Positions 33,826 to 42,062 of a DNA stretch of 48,116 nt are shown in pieces. The stretch spans positions 1-48,116 of the forward strand of contig JAJZHK010000018.1 of the NCBI GenBank assembly GCA_021804565.1, written 5' to 3'. How positions within the stretch are numbered: position 1 is the stretch's first letter; every line of letters starts with the position of its first letter. The translations under genes were made by a program, and so were the position numbers. The notes beneath the pieces were generated by a model, which did no database searches, had not been told where the DNA came from, and saw only the letters and a list, made by a program, of their open reading frames with translations. The stretch comes from Pseudomonadota bacterium. Its GTDB lineage: Bacteria; Pseudomonadota; Gammaproteobacteria; Pseudomonadales; Moraxellaceae.

Positions 33826-36582
33826 TTGATCCTATCCTTACGCTTGACCCTGTTTGCCCTCCTGTTGCAGATCCTGGCAAGCTCGGTCGCGGCCCTGGAG
33901 CTGCAGGACGGCAGGCTGATCAACGCCACCCCCTATAGCAGCAGCCTGGTCGACGACAGCGACCTTCTTGACATCCATGAGCTCAGCAGCCCGGCCTACC
34001 AGGGGCAGTTTCATGCCGTCCGTAAAAACCGCCTGCATGCCAGCTACCTCCGCCATGGCCTGTGGTTGCGCCTGACCATCAGCAATAGCCAGTCGCGCGA
34101 TCGCGACGCCGAGCTCATCATCGATCAACCCAGCATCAGTCTCCTGCACGCCTATGTCGCCGCATCTGCTGCGGGCACCATCCTGCAAGTTCCTGAGGGC
34201 ATCACACAGCCGGCGACGCACCCGCTCTGGCAAAAGCAGGCCTATATTTTTCGTGTTCCTCTGCCCGCACACAGCGCCCGCACGGTTTATCTGCGCCTGA
34301 GCTCCAAGCTCAGCCTGAACCCACGCCTGCTGCTCACCGACGACTATGGCGCCGGCGCCTGGCAAGCTCAGCAGAACCTCATCCTCGGCCTGGCCTGGGG
34401 CGCTTTGCTGAGCCTGCTGCTGGTCAATTTCTTTGCCTTTTTCCGTACCCGCCAGGTCGCACACCTGGACTACATGGGTTTCCTGCTCGCCCTCTTCGCC
34501 TATTCGGCCAGTCATAGCGGCTACTTCGGCCTCGCCTACCCGGCGGCGACCATCCCGGAGAACGACATCGAGCTTGCCAGCCTTCTGGTCCTGCTCGTCC
34601 TCGCTCTGAAGTTTTTGCGCAATTATCTGCAGTTCAAGCGTCACCTGCCCATCGTCCACCATATCCTTGGCCTGGAGCTCGGTATGTTGCTGCTGCTGCT
34701 CGTTGCCATGCCCATCCTGCCCCTGCACGCGCTGGCACGCATGAGTGCCGAGGCGACCCTGTTCGTCGCCCTCAGCTTGATCCTCAGTGCCGCCCTGGCC
34801 GCCTTGCGGCGGCTGCCGCAAGCACGCATCTACCTCTTCGCCAGCCTGCCGGTGGCCTTGATCACCCTGGGCAACAGCAGCCTCGCCCTGGCCGGCGTCA
34901 GTTTCAGCGACACCATGGCCTATGCGTCGCTCTACGCCGTCCTCGTCCAGGGCTGGGTGCTGATCCTGCACATCGCCATGCGCGCCGGCTATCTGCGTCA
35001 GGAGGTGGCCCAGCTGGCCCATCAACTGCAGCGCAGTGAGTCCTCCCTGAAGATGCGCACGCGCTTCATCAAGCACATCAGCCATGAAATGCGCACCCCG
35101 ATGAGCGGCATCCTCGGCATGACCGAGCTGCTGCGCGATACGCCACTCACCCCGAGACAACGTGAATACGCCAACATCATCGAGCACTCCACGCAATCCC
35201 TGCTGCGCATCCTCAACGACCTGCTCGACTTTGCCACCCGTGATGGCGACAGCCTGAGTCTGGTCGAGGAGCCGGTGGAGCTCAGCGGCCTGCTCGATGA
35301 CTGCTTGAGTACTTTTCGCAATCTGGCCGAGGAGAAGAGTCTTGAACTCATCGGTGCTGTCGATCCGGCCCTGCCCACACACATCATCGCCGACCCGACC
35401 CGCCTCCGACAAATCATCAGCAGCCTGTTGCGCAATGCCCTGCGTCATACCCAGCGTGGTGATATCGAGCTGCGCCTGCTACCAGGTCAGGAGCGCCATC
35501 TGCGCTGTGAAGTGCATGACACCGGCATAGGCTTGCCCAAGGACCAGCTGCTCAGCCTGTTTGAAGCGCCGCTGCTGGACATCGACGAACAGATCCTCGA
35601 CACCCATCTCGGCCTGACCGTCTGCCGCCAGCTCGTCCACCTCATGGGCGGCCGTATGGGCGCTGAAAGCACGGAGCGCGTCGGCACCTGCATCTGGTTC
35701 GAACTGCCGCTGAAGATCGTCGCCCATCCGCTCGAGAACGGCCAGGACGACGGCACAGCGCTCGAAGGCCTGCGCCTGCTGGTGGTCGACGACAATCCGA
35801 CCATGCTGCGGGTCATCGAACAGCAGGCCAGCAGCTGGGGCATGAAAGTCAGCTGCTGTGACCATGGTCAGCAGGCCCTGGCCCTGGCGCGCAATGCCGC
35901 CATGCTGGGCGAACCCTTTGCGGTCATCGTCCTCGACCAGAACATGCCCGGCATGAATGGGCTGCAACTGGCCGCCCATATCAAAGAAGACCCGCTGATC
36001 ACCCGCGATGTGCTCATGCTCATGCTCACCGGCATGCGCACCGCCCCCACCTACACCATGGCCAGCAACGCCGGCATACGTCGCGTCCTCACCAAGCCGC
36101 TGACCGTACGCCAGCTCAAGCGCGCCATCTGCGAGGAACTCAGCCATATCGAGCGCAAACCGCCCGAGCAGGAGCTGCAGGGCGTCGATGCCGCCACCCA
36201 GCTCAAGCAGATGCGCATCCTGGTCGCCGAAGACAATCCGCTCAGCCAGAAAGTGATACGCGGCATGGTGCTCAAGCTGGGCGCCGAATGCACCGTGGTC
36301 AACAACGGCAAAGAAGCTGTCGAAGAGATCAGCCGGCGCAGCTACGATGTCATCCTCATGGACTGCGACATGCCGCATATGGACGGTTACATCGCCACCC
36401 AATCCATACGCGAATGGGAGCACATGACACAAAGACGACCGACCCCCATACTGGCGCTGACCGGTCACATCCTGGACGAACACCAGGCCCGCTCACTGGA
36501 AGCCGGCATGAACGAGCACCTCAGCAAGCCTGTCGAGCTCTCCGAGCTGCGGGCAGCGCTGCTGCGCTGGTCGACCTATTGA
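33826..36582 (+). CDS. Hybrid histidine kinase with 7TMR-DISM sensor and two receiver domains
   Basis: About 918 residues. A signal peptide leads to a periplasmic 7TMR-DISM extracellular domain (about 25-175), seven membrane helices (about 185-390), HisKA with phospho-His in FIKHISHEMRTPMSG (His420), a HATPase (N-box LLRNALRHT, DTGIGLP), and two receiver domains (LLVVDDNP...VLDQNMPGMNG and ILVAEDNP...ILMDCDMPHMDG). This is the RetS/LadS-like plan, tied to lifestyle switching in pseudomonads. The second glycine box of the ATPase (DTHLGLTVCRQL) is weakened. Start TTG 33826 is chosen because GGAG lies 8 bases upstream; the GTG at 33817 overlaps that GGAG. No partner regulator is adjacent. Confidence 0.93.
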   Translation: MILSLRLTLFALLLQILASSVAALELQDGRLINATPYSSSLVDDSDLLDIHELSSPAYQGQFHAVRKNRLHASYLRHGLWLRLTISNSQSRDRDAELIIDQPSISLLHAYVAASAAGTILQVPEGITQPATHPLWQKQAYIFRVPLPAHSARTVYLRLSSKLSLNPRLLLTDDYGAGAWQAQQNLILGLAWGALLSLLLVNFFAFFRTRQVAHLDYMGFLLALFAYSASHSGYFGLAYPAATIPENDIELASLLVLLVLALKFLRNYLQFKRHLPIVHHILGLELGMLLLLLVAMPILPLHALARMSAEATLFVALSLILSAALAALRRLPQARIYLFASLPVALITLGNSSLALAGVSFSDTMAYASLYAVLVQGWVLILHIAMRAGYLRQEVAQLAHQLQRSESSLKMRTRFIKHISHEMRTPMSGILGMTELLRDTPLTPRQREYANIIEHSTQSLLRILNDLLDFATRDGDSLSLVEEPVELSGLLDDCLSTFRNLAEEKSLELIGAVDPALPTHIIADPTRLRQIISSLLRNALRHTQRGDIELRLLPGQERHLRCEVHDTGIGLPKDQLLSLFEAPLLDIDEQILDTHLGLTVCRQLVHLMGGRMGAESTERVGTCIWFELPLKIVAHPLENGQDDGTALEGLRLLVVDDNPTMLRVIEQQASSWGMKVSCCDHGQQALALARNAAMLGEPFAVIVLDQNMPGMNGLQLAAHIKEDPLITRDVLMLMLTGMRTAPTYTMASNAGIRRVLTKPLTVRQLKRAICEELSHIERKPPEQELQGVDAATQLKQMRILVAEDNPLSQKVIRGMVLKLGAECTVVNNGKEAVEEISRRSYDVILMDCDMPHMDGYIATQSIREWEHMTQRRPTPILALTGHILDEHQARSLEAGMNEHLSKPVELSELRAALLRWSTY

Positions 36583-37781
36583 CCGAACAAAACTTCCATC
36601 GCCACTTCCAGCGAAGCCGCCCAGCGCGGCGCTATGCGGGGCAGGAAGACATCGACCTGCTCCGTCTGCCCAGGGATGGCGTGCTGCAGCGCCAGGCCCT
36701 GGATACCGGCGGGGGCATAGCGGATATGGGTGTAAGCCGGACGCAGATCCAGGTAAAGCCAGGGGCGCCAAATCTGGCGGCGGTAATCCACACCCGGACC
36801 CCAGTTCAAAAATACCGGGCTGGGGTGGGTGATGCCTGACCAGGACACCCCCCCGCTGATCGAGGCCCGCGAACCGATCTCGTGCGACAGGGTCAGCGCC
36901 TGCACCCATTGCTCACCCATCTCGCGTTGCAGCTGCTGCCAGTCCCAGGTGCTGGAAAAACGCGCGATGGTGTGCTTGTCGAGCAAGCGCTCGATCTCGA
37001 AGATGGTCAAGGATTCGGCTTCCGTCTTCGAGCTCTCGATGAAGACCTGGTGGAAATTGAAAACGTAGGCCGCCGACAAAGGCAGCGTCCGGTGATAGCG
37101 CAAGCGCACAAAAGCATCGAAGCCGCTGCGCAGGCCGATGTCAGCCGTGGCCCCGGTGTAACGCTCGAGGACACCACGCCAGCGCAAGGCGACGGCACCG
37201 GCCGAGGTCGCCGGTGTACGCACCTGCAAGGGACTGGGCATACCGATCTGCGCCGGATTGATGTCCTGCTGGTTGCTCTCGAGCAGGACCGCAAAACGAC
37301 GCTCCGCCGCCGGCAGATCGAGCCGGGTGCTGATACTGTGGGTGTTGTACATGCCCTGGATCTGATCCCAACCCATGCCCTCGCGCACCGTGACCAGGGA
37401 ACTGGCGGCACTGTCGAGCATCAGGTCATCACCGAGATTGGGACCGGTAAACCAACCATTCACCCAACTGGCCAAAGCATTGGCCCGCCAGGAGAAATAG
37501 CAGTGCGCGGCGTCACTCCAGCCCAATAACTCACCCTCAGCATTGCTGTTGATACAGCTGCTGGCATCGCGATAGGTCAACTTGAGGGCTGTCGACGCAG
37601 GCTTCGATGCAGGCTTCGATGCAGGCTTCGATGCAGGCTTCGATGCAGGTGCAGGTGCAGGTGCAGGTGCAGGTGCAGGTGCGGATGCTGGGGCGGATGC
37701 TGGGGACGATACCAAGGTATCGCCCCAGCAGGACAGGGTCCCCAGCAATATCAGCAGCAGCCAGCTTGTGCCCCGCACCAT
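36576..37781 (-). CDS. Predicted outer-membrane barrel protein with repeat-encoded Pro/Ala/Lys linker
   Basis: A 401-residue exported protein. The signal peptide (MVRGTSWLLLILLGTLSCW) is followed by a low-complexity linker (residues 26-63) made of SAPA, PA and KPAS repeats. The C-terminal part (from about 100) has the short alternating, aromatic-rich strands of a barrel, such as RRFAVLLESNQQD, AFVRLRYHRTLPLS and WRPWLYLDLRPAYTH, and ends EVAMEVLFGQ. I do not recognise a named family; the phospholipase A1 motifs of PldA are absent. It converges with the hybrid kinase, overlapping it by 7 bases. The linker is encoded by 12-bp and 6-bp tandem DNA repeats, so its length may vary among strains without a frameshift. 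A surface role is inferred. Confidence 0.7.
   Translation of the reverse strand: MVRGTSWLLLILLGTLSCWGDTLVSSPASAPASAPAPAPAPAPAPASKPASKPASKPASKPASTALKLTYRDASSCINSNAEGELLGWSDAAHCYFSWRANALASWVNGWFTGPNLGDDLMLDSAASSLVTVREGMGWDQIQGMYNTHSISTRLDLPAAERRFAVLLESNQQDINPAQIGMPSPLQVRTPATSAGAVALRWRGVLERYTGATADIGLRSGFDAFVRLRYHRTLPLSAAYVFNFHQVFIESSKTEAESLTIFEIERLLDKHTIARFSSTWDWQQLQREMGEQWVQALTLSHEIGSRASISGGVSWSGITHPSPVFLNWGPGVDYRRQIWRPWLYLDLRPAYTHIRYAPAGIQGLALQHAIPGQTEQVDVFLPRIAPRWAASLEVAMEVLFGQ
37597..37704. repeat. Tandem 12-bp and 6-bp repeats inside the barrel gene
   Basis: GCAGGCTTCGAT occurs four times in a row (37597-37644), then GCAGGT six times (37645-37680), then GCGGATGCTGGG twice (37681-37704). 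All units are multiples of three, so copy changes alter the linker length but keep the frame. On the coding strand they give KPAS, PA and PASA repeats. Confidence 0.95.
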
Positions 37782-37850
37782 GCACTTTCGTCCCTGAGCC
37801 TATGCCCTCATTGTCACCATGAGCTCAGAACATGGCAAGTGCTCTTGTGC

Positions 37851-39632
37851 TCAGAAGTAGCTCGCCGGGAAACTCATGATGGCGGCGGCACCGGCACGAA
37901 CAGCAGCCAGGCGTTGATCCACTTCCGGCAGCAGGCGCTCCATGAAGTAGGCGCCCAGGCGCAGCTTGTCGGCATAGAAAGCCTCTTCCTGCTGGTGCGG
38001 CCAGGCCGCTTTGGCCATCAGCGCCCACATATGGGCGTAGGTGGTCAGACCGAACAGGTGCAGATAGTCGACGGCGGCCGCGTTGGTCGCATCCGCATCC
38101 GTCGCCGCCTGCTGCAGCAAGAGGGTGGTCGCTTCCTGCAAGCGCTCCAAAGCCCGTGCCAGCGGCAAGGTGAAGGCATCGAGTCCCGGCTCGTTCTTCA
38201 TGCTGTTCAACAGCACTCGAACTTCTTCGACGTAGCCGTGCACGAAAGCACCCTGATTGCGCACCACCTTGCGGCCGGCGAGATCCTGAGCCTGCACGCC
38301 ATTGGTACCTTCATAGATCTGGGCGATGCGCACATCGCGCACATACTGCTCCATACCCCATTCACGGATATAGCCATGACCACCAAAGACCTGCTGGGCA
38401 TCGACGCAGGCGGTAAAGCCGCGATCGGTCAAAAAGGCCTTGGCGATCGGCGTGAACAGGGCCACACGGTCAGCGGCCGCTTTACGCTCAGCCGGGTCGC
38501 TGGCGTACTTGGCCTGATCGAGCGCCTGCGCGACATACATGGTGAAGCAGCGGGCCGCTTCATTGTGGGCGCGGACGGACAGCAGCATGCGCCGCACATC
38601 AGCGTGCACGAGCAAGGGATCGGCCATCTTCTCGCGTTCCTGGGCGCCGCGCGCCGAGCGTCCTTGCAGGCGGTCACGGGCGTAGGCGGCGGCATTCTGG
38701 TAAGCCACCTCAGAAGCCCCCAGCCCCTGGATGCCCATGGACAGGCGTTCGTAGTTCATCATGACGAACATCGCTGCCAGCCCTTCATTGACTTCACCCA
38801 CCAGCCAACCCCGAGCGGCGTCGAAATTCATCACACAGGTGGCCGAGGCCTTGATCCCCATCTTGTGCTCGATGGAGCCGACCTGCACCGCGTTGCGTGC
38901 CCCCAGGCTGCCGTCTTCGTTGACCAGAAACTTGGGCACCAGAAACAATGAGATGCCCTTGGAGCCTGACGGTGCGTCGGGCAGCTTGGCCAAGACCAGA
39001 TGGATGATGTTTTCCGCCAGGTCGTGTTCACCGCCGGTGATGAAGATCTTGGTCCCGGTGATCTCGTAGCTGCCGTCGGCCTGGGCCACCGCCCGCGTCT
39101 TGATGATACCGAGGTCCGTACCGGCATGCGGCTCGGTCAGACACATGGTGCCCGACCAGGTTCCAGCGTAGATCTTGGGCAGATAGCGATGGCACAGTTC
39201 CGGCGTGGCGTGTTGCGACATCGCCAGGGCCGCACCGATACCGAGCAAAGGATAGAGAGCAAAAGAGGGATTGACGGCAAAGAGGATTTCATCGCTCATC
39301 ACCGTCACTGTCTTGGGCATGCCCTGACCGCCATAGGCCGGATCAGCACCCAGGCCTATCCAGCCGCCCTGGGCGTACTGGGTGAAGGCCTCCTTGAAAC
39401 CCGCCGGGGTGAACACCTGGCCGTTCTCGACCCGGCAGCCCTCCTCGTCGCCACTGCGATTGAGCGGAAACAGGACCTGCTCGGCGAACTTGGCACTTTC
39501 ATCCAAAATGGCCTCGACCAGATCACGACTGACGTCCTGCAGGTCAGGGGAGGCACTCCAGTTCTTCTCGACATCGAAGACTTCGAAGGCGACGAACTTC
39601 ATATCTCGCAAAGGGGCTTTGTAGACGGGCAT
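37851..39632 (-). CDS. Long-form acyl-CoA dehydrogenase (FadE-type), copy 1
   Basis: A 593-residue dehydrogenase of beta-oxidation oxidising acyl-CoA to enoyl-CoA with FAD. N-terminal PVYKAPLRDMKFVAFEV is typical of the ~600-residue group. The FAD loops are MCLTEPHAGTDLG and KIFITGGEHDLAENI. The catalytic Glu is in AQIYEGTNGVQAQDL and is followed by a C-terminal extension of about 150 residues usual for this group. The start at 39632 has AGGAG 7 bases upstream; the frame is open 75 bases further but that part is not conserved. A close paralogue lies directly upstream in the same direction. Electrons would go to ETF (not in the window). Chain-length preference is unknown. Confidence 0.95.
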   Translation of the reverse strand: MPVYKAPLRDMKFVAFEVFDVEKNWSASPDLQDVSRDLVEAILDESAKFAEQVLFPLNRSGDEEGCRVENGQVFTPAGFKEAFTQYAQGGWIGLGADPAYGGQGMPKTVTVMSDEILFAVNPSFALYPLLGIGAALAMSQHATPELCHRYLPKIYAGTWSGTMCLTEPHAGTDLGIIKTRAVAQADGSYEITGTKIFITGGEHDLAENIIHLVLAKLPDAPSGSKGISLFLVPKFLVNEDGSLGARNAVQVGSIEHKMGIKASATCVMNFDAARGWLVGEVNEGLAAMFVMMNYERLSMGIQGLGASEVAYQNAAAYARDRLQGRSARGAQEREKMADPLLVHADVRRMLLSVRAHNEAARCFTMYVAQALDQAKYASDPAERKAAADRVALFTPIAKAFLTDRGFTACVDAQQVFGGHGYIREWGMEQYVRDVRIAQIYEGTNGVQAQDLAGRKVVRNQGAFVHGYVEEVRVLLNSMKNEPGLDAFTLPLARALERLQEATTLLLQQAATDADATNAAAVDYLHLFGLTTYAHMWALMAKAAWPHQQEEAFYADKLRLGAYFMERLLPEVDQRLAAVRAGAAAIMSFPASYF

Positions 39633-39674
39633 GAACGATCTCCTGAGACGGCTATCTGCAATACGATATTGAGC

Positions 39675-39695
39675 AAAAGCCCGCACGAAGCGGGC
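39675..39695 (-). terminator. Terminator between the two acyl-CoA dehydrogenase genes
   Basis: GCCCGC (39679-39684) and GCGGGC (39690-39695) form a 6-bp stem and, on the minus strand, four T follow. A second hairpin CCACCGCGG-AGA-CCGCGGTGG is at 39704-39724. Together they suggest the upstream copy 2 is mostly ended here and copy 1 has its own start. Confidence 0.6.
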
Positions 39696-39740
39696 CCTGG
39701 CCACCACCGCGGAGACCGCGGTGGCTGAACTGACGAGGCC

Positions 39741-41540
39741 TTAGAAAGCCAGGTGATCGGCGTCGATCTGCATCAGCACGTCCAAGCCACCACGCATGGC
39801 ACCGAGGTGTGCCTGGGTGCGCGGCAGTATGCGCTTGAAGTAGAACTGGGCCGTCTGCACCTTGGCCTTGTAGAAGGCGGCTTCAGCGGTGCCAGCATCC
39901 AGCTTGTCCTGTGCCACCTTGGCCATCCAGGCCCAGAGGTAAGCCATGGTGACATAACCGGAGTACATCAGGTAGTCCACCGCAGCGGCACCGACCTCCT
40001 CGGCATTCTGCATGGCGCGCATGCCGATTTCCGTGGTCACTTCGCCCCACTCCTTGTTCAAGCGAGCGAGTTCCTTGACGAAGTCACCGACCACCGCATG
40101 GCCTTCATTGGCCTGGCAGAACTTGTGCACGATCTTGGTGAACTGGCGCAGCATGGCCCCCTGGGTCTGCAGGACCTTGCGGCCGAGCAAGTCCAGAGCC
40201 TGGATCTGGGTAGTGCCTTCATAGAGCAGTGCGATACGGGTATCACGCACGATCTGCTCCATACCCCACTCACGAATGAAGCCGTGGCCACCGTAGACCT
40301 GCACACCATGGTTGGCGGCTTCATAACCGACTTCGGTCAGGAAAGCCTTGGCGATAGGCGTCAGGAAGCTCATCAGATCATCCGCCACCTTGCGCTGATC
40401 GGCGTCTTGCGTGCCGGTCACGATATCGGTCTGCGTGGACAGCCAGTAGACCATGGCGCGGCCGCCTTCGGCAAAAGCCTTCTGGGTCAGCAGCAGCTGA
40501 CGCACGGCCGGATGCACGATGATAGGATCGGCTTCCTTCTCCGGCGCCTTCGGGCCCGACAGCGAACGCATGGCCAGACGATCGCGAGCGTAGCTGAGCG
40601 CACCCTGGAAAGAACCTTCAGCCGCGCAAACACCCTGCAAAGCCGTCCCGATACGGGCCGTGTTCATGAAGGTGAACATGCAGTTGAGACCACGATTGGG
40701 GGGGCCGATGAGAAAGCCGGTCGCCTGATCGAAGTTGATCACGCAGGTGGCCGAGGCCTTGATCCCCATCTTGTGCTCGATCGAGCCACAAGCCACGGTA
40801 TTGCGAGCGGCTATGCCGCCTTGGCCGTCGGGCATGAACTTGGGCACGATGAACAGCGAGATACCCTTGGTGCCCTTGGGCGCATCGGGCAGACGAGCCA
40901 GCACGATGTGGACGATGTTCTCCGCCATATCGTGTTCGCCGGCGGAGATGAAAATCTTGGTGCCGGTGATCTTGTAGCTGCCGTCCGCCTGCGGTTCGGC
41001 GCGGCTACGGATGATGCCGAGATCGGAACCTGCATGCGACTCGGTCAGACACATGGTGCCGGTCCACTTGCCGCTGATCAGCTGGGTCAGGTAGGTCTGC
41101 TTCTGTTCCTCGGTGCCGTGCTGCTCGATGGTGTTGACGGCGCCGTGCGAGAGGCCGGGGTACATCGACCACGACCAGTTGGCGGTACCGTTCATCTCAC
41201 TCATGGCGATACCGACGGAAGGCGGCAGGCCCTGTCCACCGTACTCAGGCTCGGCACTCAAGGCGCCAAAACCCAGTTCCACAAACTTGGCATAGGCTTC
41301 TTTGAAGCCCTTGGGCGTGGTCACCACGCCATTGTCAAAGTGGCAACCTTCTTCATCACCGCTACGATTGATCGGCGACAGCTCATTCTCGGCGAACTGG
41401 GCTCCGGCCTCGATGATGCTGTCGACCAGCTCACGATTGGTCTCGGCGTAGGCGGGAATGGCGGCGTACTGCTTTTCAACGTCCAACATCTCATGCAAAA
41501 CGAATTGCATGTCACGAAGGGGGGCTTTGTACTGGGTCAT
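39741..41540 (-). CDS. Long-form acyl-CoA dehydrogenase (FadE-type), copy 2
   Basis: A 599-residue paralogue of the gene just downstream. It shares the N-terminus YKAPLRDMQFVLHEM, SGDEEGCHFDNG, the FAD loop MCLTESHAGSDLG, KIFISAGEHDMAENI, the Glu-containing LLYEGTTQIQALDLLG and a C-terminal extension. Substitutions around the active site (SAEPEYGG versus GADPAYGG; FIREWGMEQI shared) suggest the two copies split substrates by chain length. The ATG at 41540 has GAGGA 7 bases upstream. The leader of about 60-150 bases upstream contains a TACAAT -10-like box but no clear -35. It is followed by two hairpins. Confidence 0.95.
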   Translation of the reverse strand: MTQYKAPLRDMQFVLHEMLDVEKQYAAIPAYAETNRELVDSIIEAGAQFAENELSPINRSGDEEGCHFDNGVVTTPKGFKEAYAKFVELGFGALSAEPEYGGQGLPPSVGIAMSEMNGTANWSWSMYPGLSHGAVNTIEQHGTEEQKQTYLTQLISGKWTGTMCLTESHAGSDLGIIRSRAEPQADGSYKITGTKIFISAGEHDMAENIVHIVLARLPDAPKGTKGISLFIVPKFMPDGQGGIAARNTVACGSIEHKMGIKASATCVINFDQATGFLIGPPNRGLNCMFTFMNTARIGTALQGVCAAEGSFQGALSYARDRLAMRSLSGPKAPEKEADPIIVHPAVRQLLLTQKAFAEGGRAMVYWLSTQTDIVTGTQDADQRKVADDLMSFLTPIAKAFLTEVGYEAANHGVQVYGGHGFIREWGMEQIVRDTRIALLYEGTTQIQALDLLGRKVLQTQGAMLRQFTKIVHKFCQANEGHAVVGDFVKELARLNKEWGEVTTEIGMRAMQNAEEVGAAAVDYLMYSGYVTMAYLWAWMAKVAQDKLDAGTAEAAFYKAKVQTAQFYFKRILPRTQAHLGAMRGGLDVLMQIDADHLAF

Positions 41541-41698
41541 GGAATGATCCTCTGGGTAGTGTCACCACGGATACACAGGCAAGCATTAGAGGCGAAGAAC
41601 GCACACCCCGATCCCTAGGGGGAGCAGCCTCTGTGAAGGGATTGTAGAGCAGAATATTGGACGCGTGTACCGCGATTCGTGACCAGCCAGTACTGGAC

Positions 41699-41938
41699 TT
41701 AGGCCCGCGTATCCACCAGCAAACCCAGGGTCTGGTCCGCCGTACGCACCACCGCCACGCTCGCCTGCACCTGCTGGCTTGCCGCCTGCATCTGCACGAG
41801 GTTTTGTGTCAAAGTCGAGCTTGATGCCGAGCCTGTGGCCGAACGAGCGATCACCGCAGCACTCTGATCGAGGCTGCTCATCCCCTTCTGCACACCGGCC
41901 AGACCTGTAGACAACGATGAAGACAAGGGCGAGATCAT
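41699..41938 (-). CDS. Small flagellar-rod-like protein (Flg_bbr_C-type end)
   Basis: A 79-residue protein. Residues 1-30 (MISPLSSSLSTGLAGVQKGM) and the C-terminal ASQQVQASVAVVRTADQTLG resemble the N- and C-terminal helices of flagellar rod and hook proteins, in which an alpha-helical end with Q..A.. A...V...D..L packs in the axial structure. The middle domain is missing. Such short proteins occur next to chemotaxis or motility genes in some bacteria, but no function is established for this one. The ATG at 41938 has GGAGG 6 bases upstream, so it is a real gene. It follows the chemotaxis operon after a 124-base gap on the same strand. Confidence 0.65.
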   Translation of the reverse strand: MISPLSSSLSTGLAGVQKGMSSLDQSAAVIARSATGSASSSTLTQNLVQMQAASQQVQASVAVVRTADQTLGLLVDTRA

Positions 41939-42062
41939 AAAACACCTCCGCGCACCGCGCCTTTACGACTCACCTAAAGCATAAGCCCTCTGCACACAAC
42001 TGTCATGAGCATGGCTAGATGATTTTGCGCTAAAAAGCACGACAAACCCCCGACATACAGCC

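Noticed and set aside
37597-37704. CRISPR-like array
   Set aside because: The repeats are contiguous 12-bp and 6-bp units without spacers, inside a coding linker.
36576-37781. Outer-membrane phospholipase A1 (PldA)
   Set aside because: Barrel-like pattern but no PldA active-site His-x-Ser-Asn motif.
39753-41618. Plus-strand open frame of 621 codons opposite the second acyl-CoA dehydrogenase
   Set aside because: The minus strand has full family motifs; this frame has none and is His/Gly/Leu-rich as expected of an antisense shadow.
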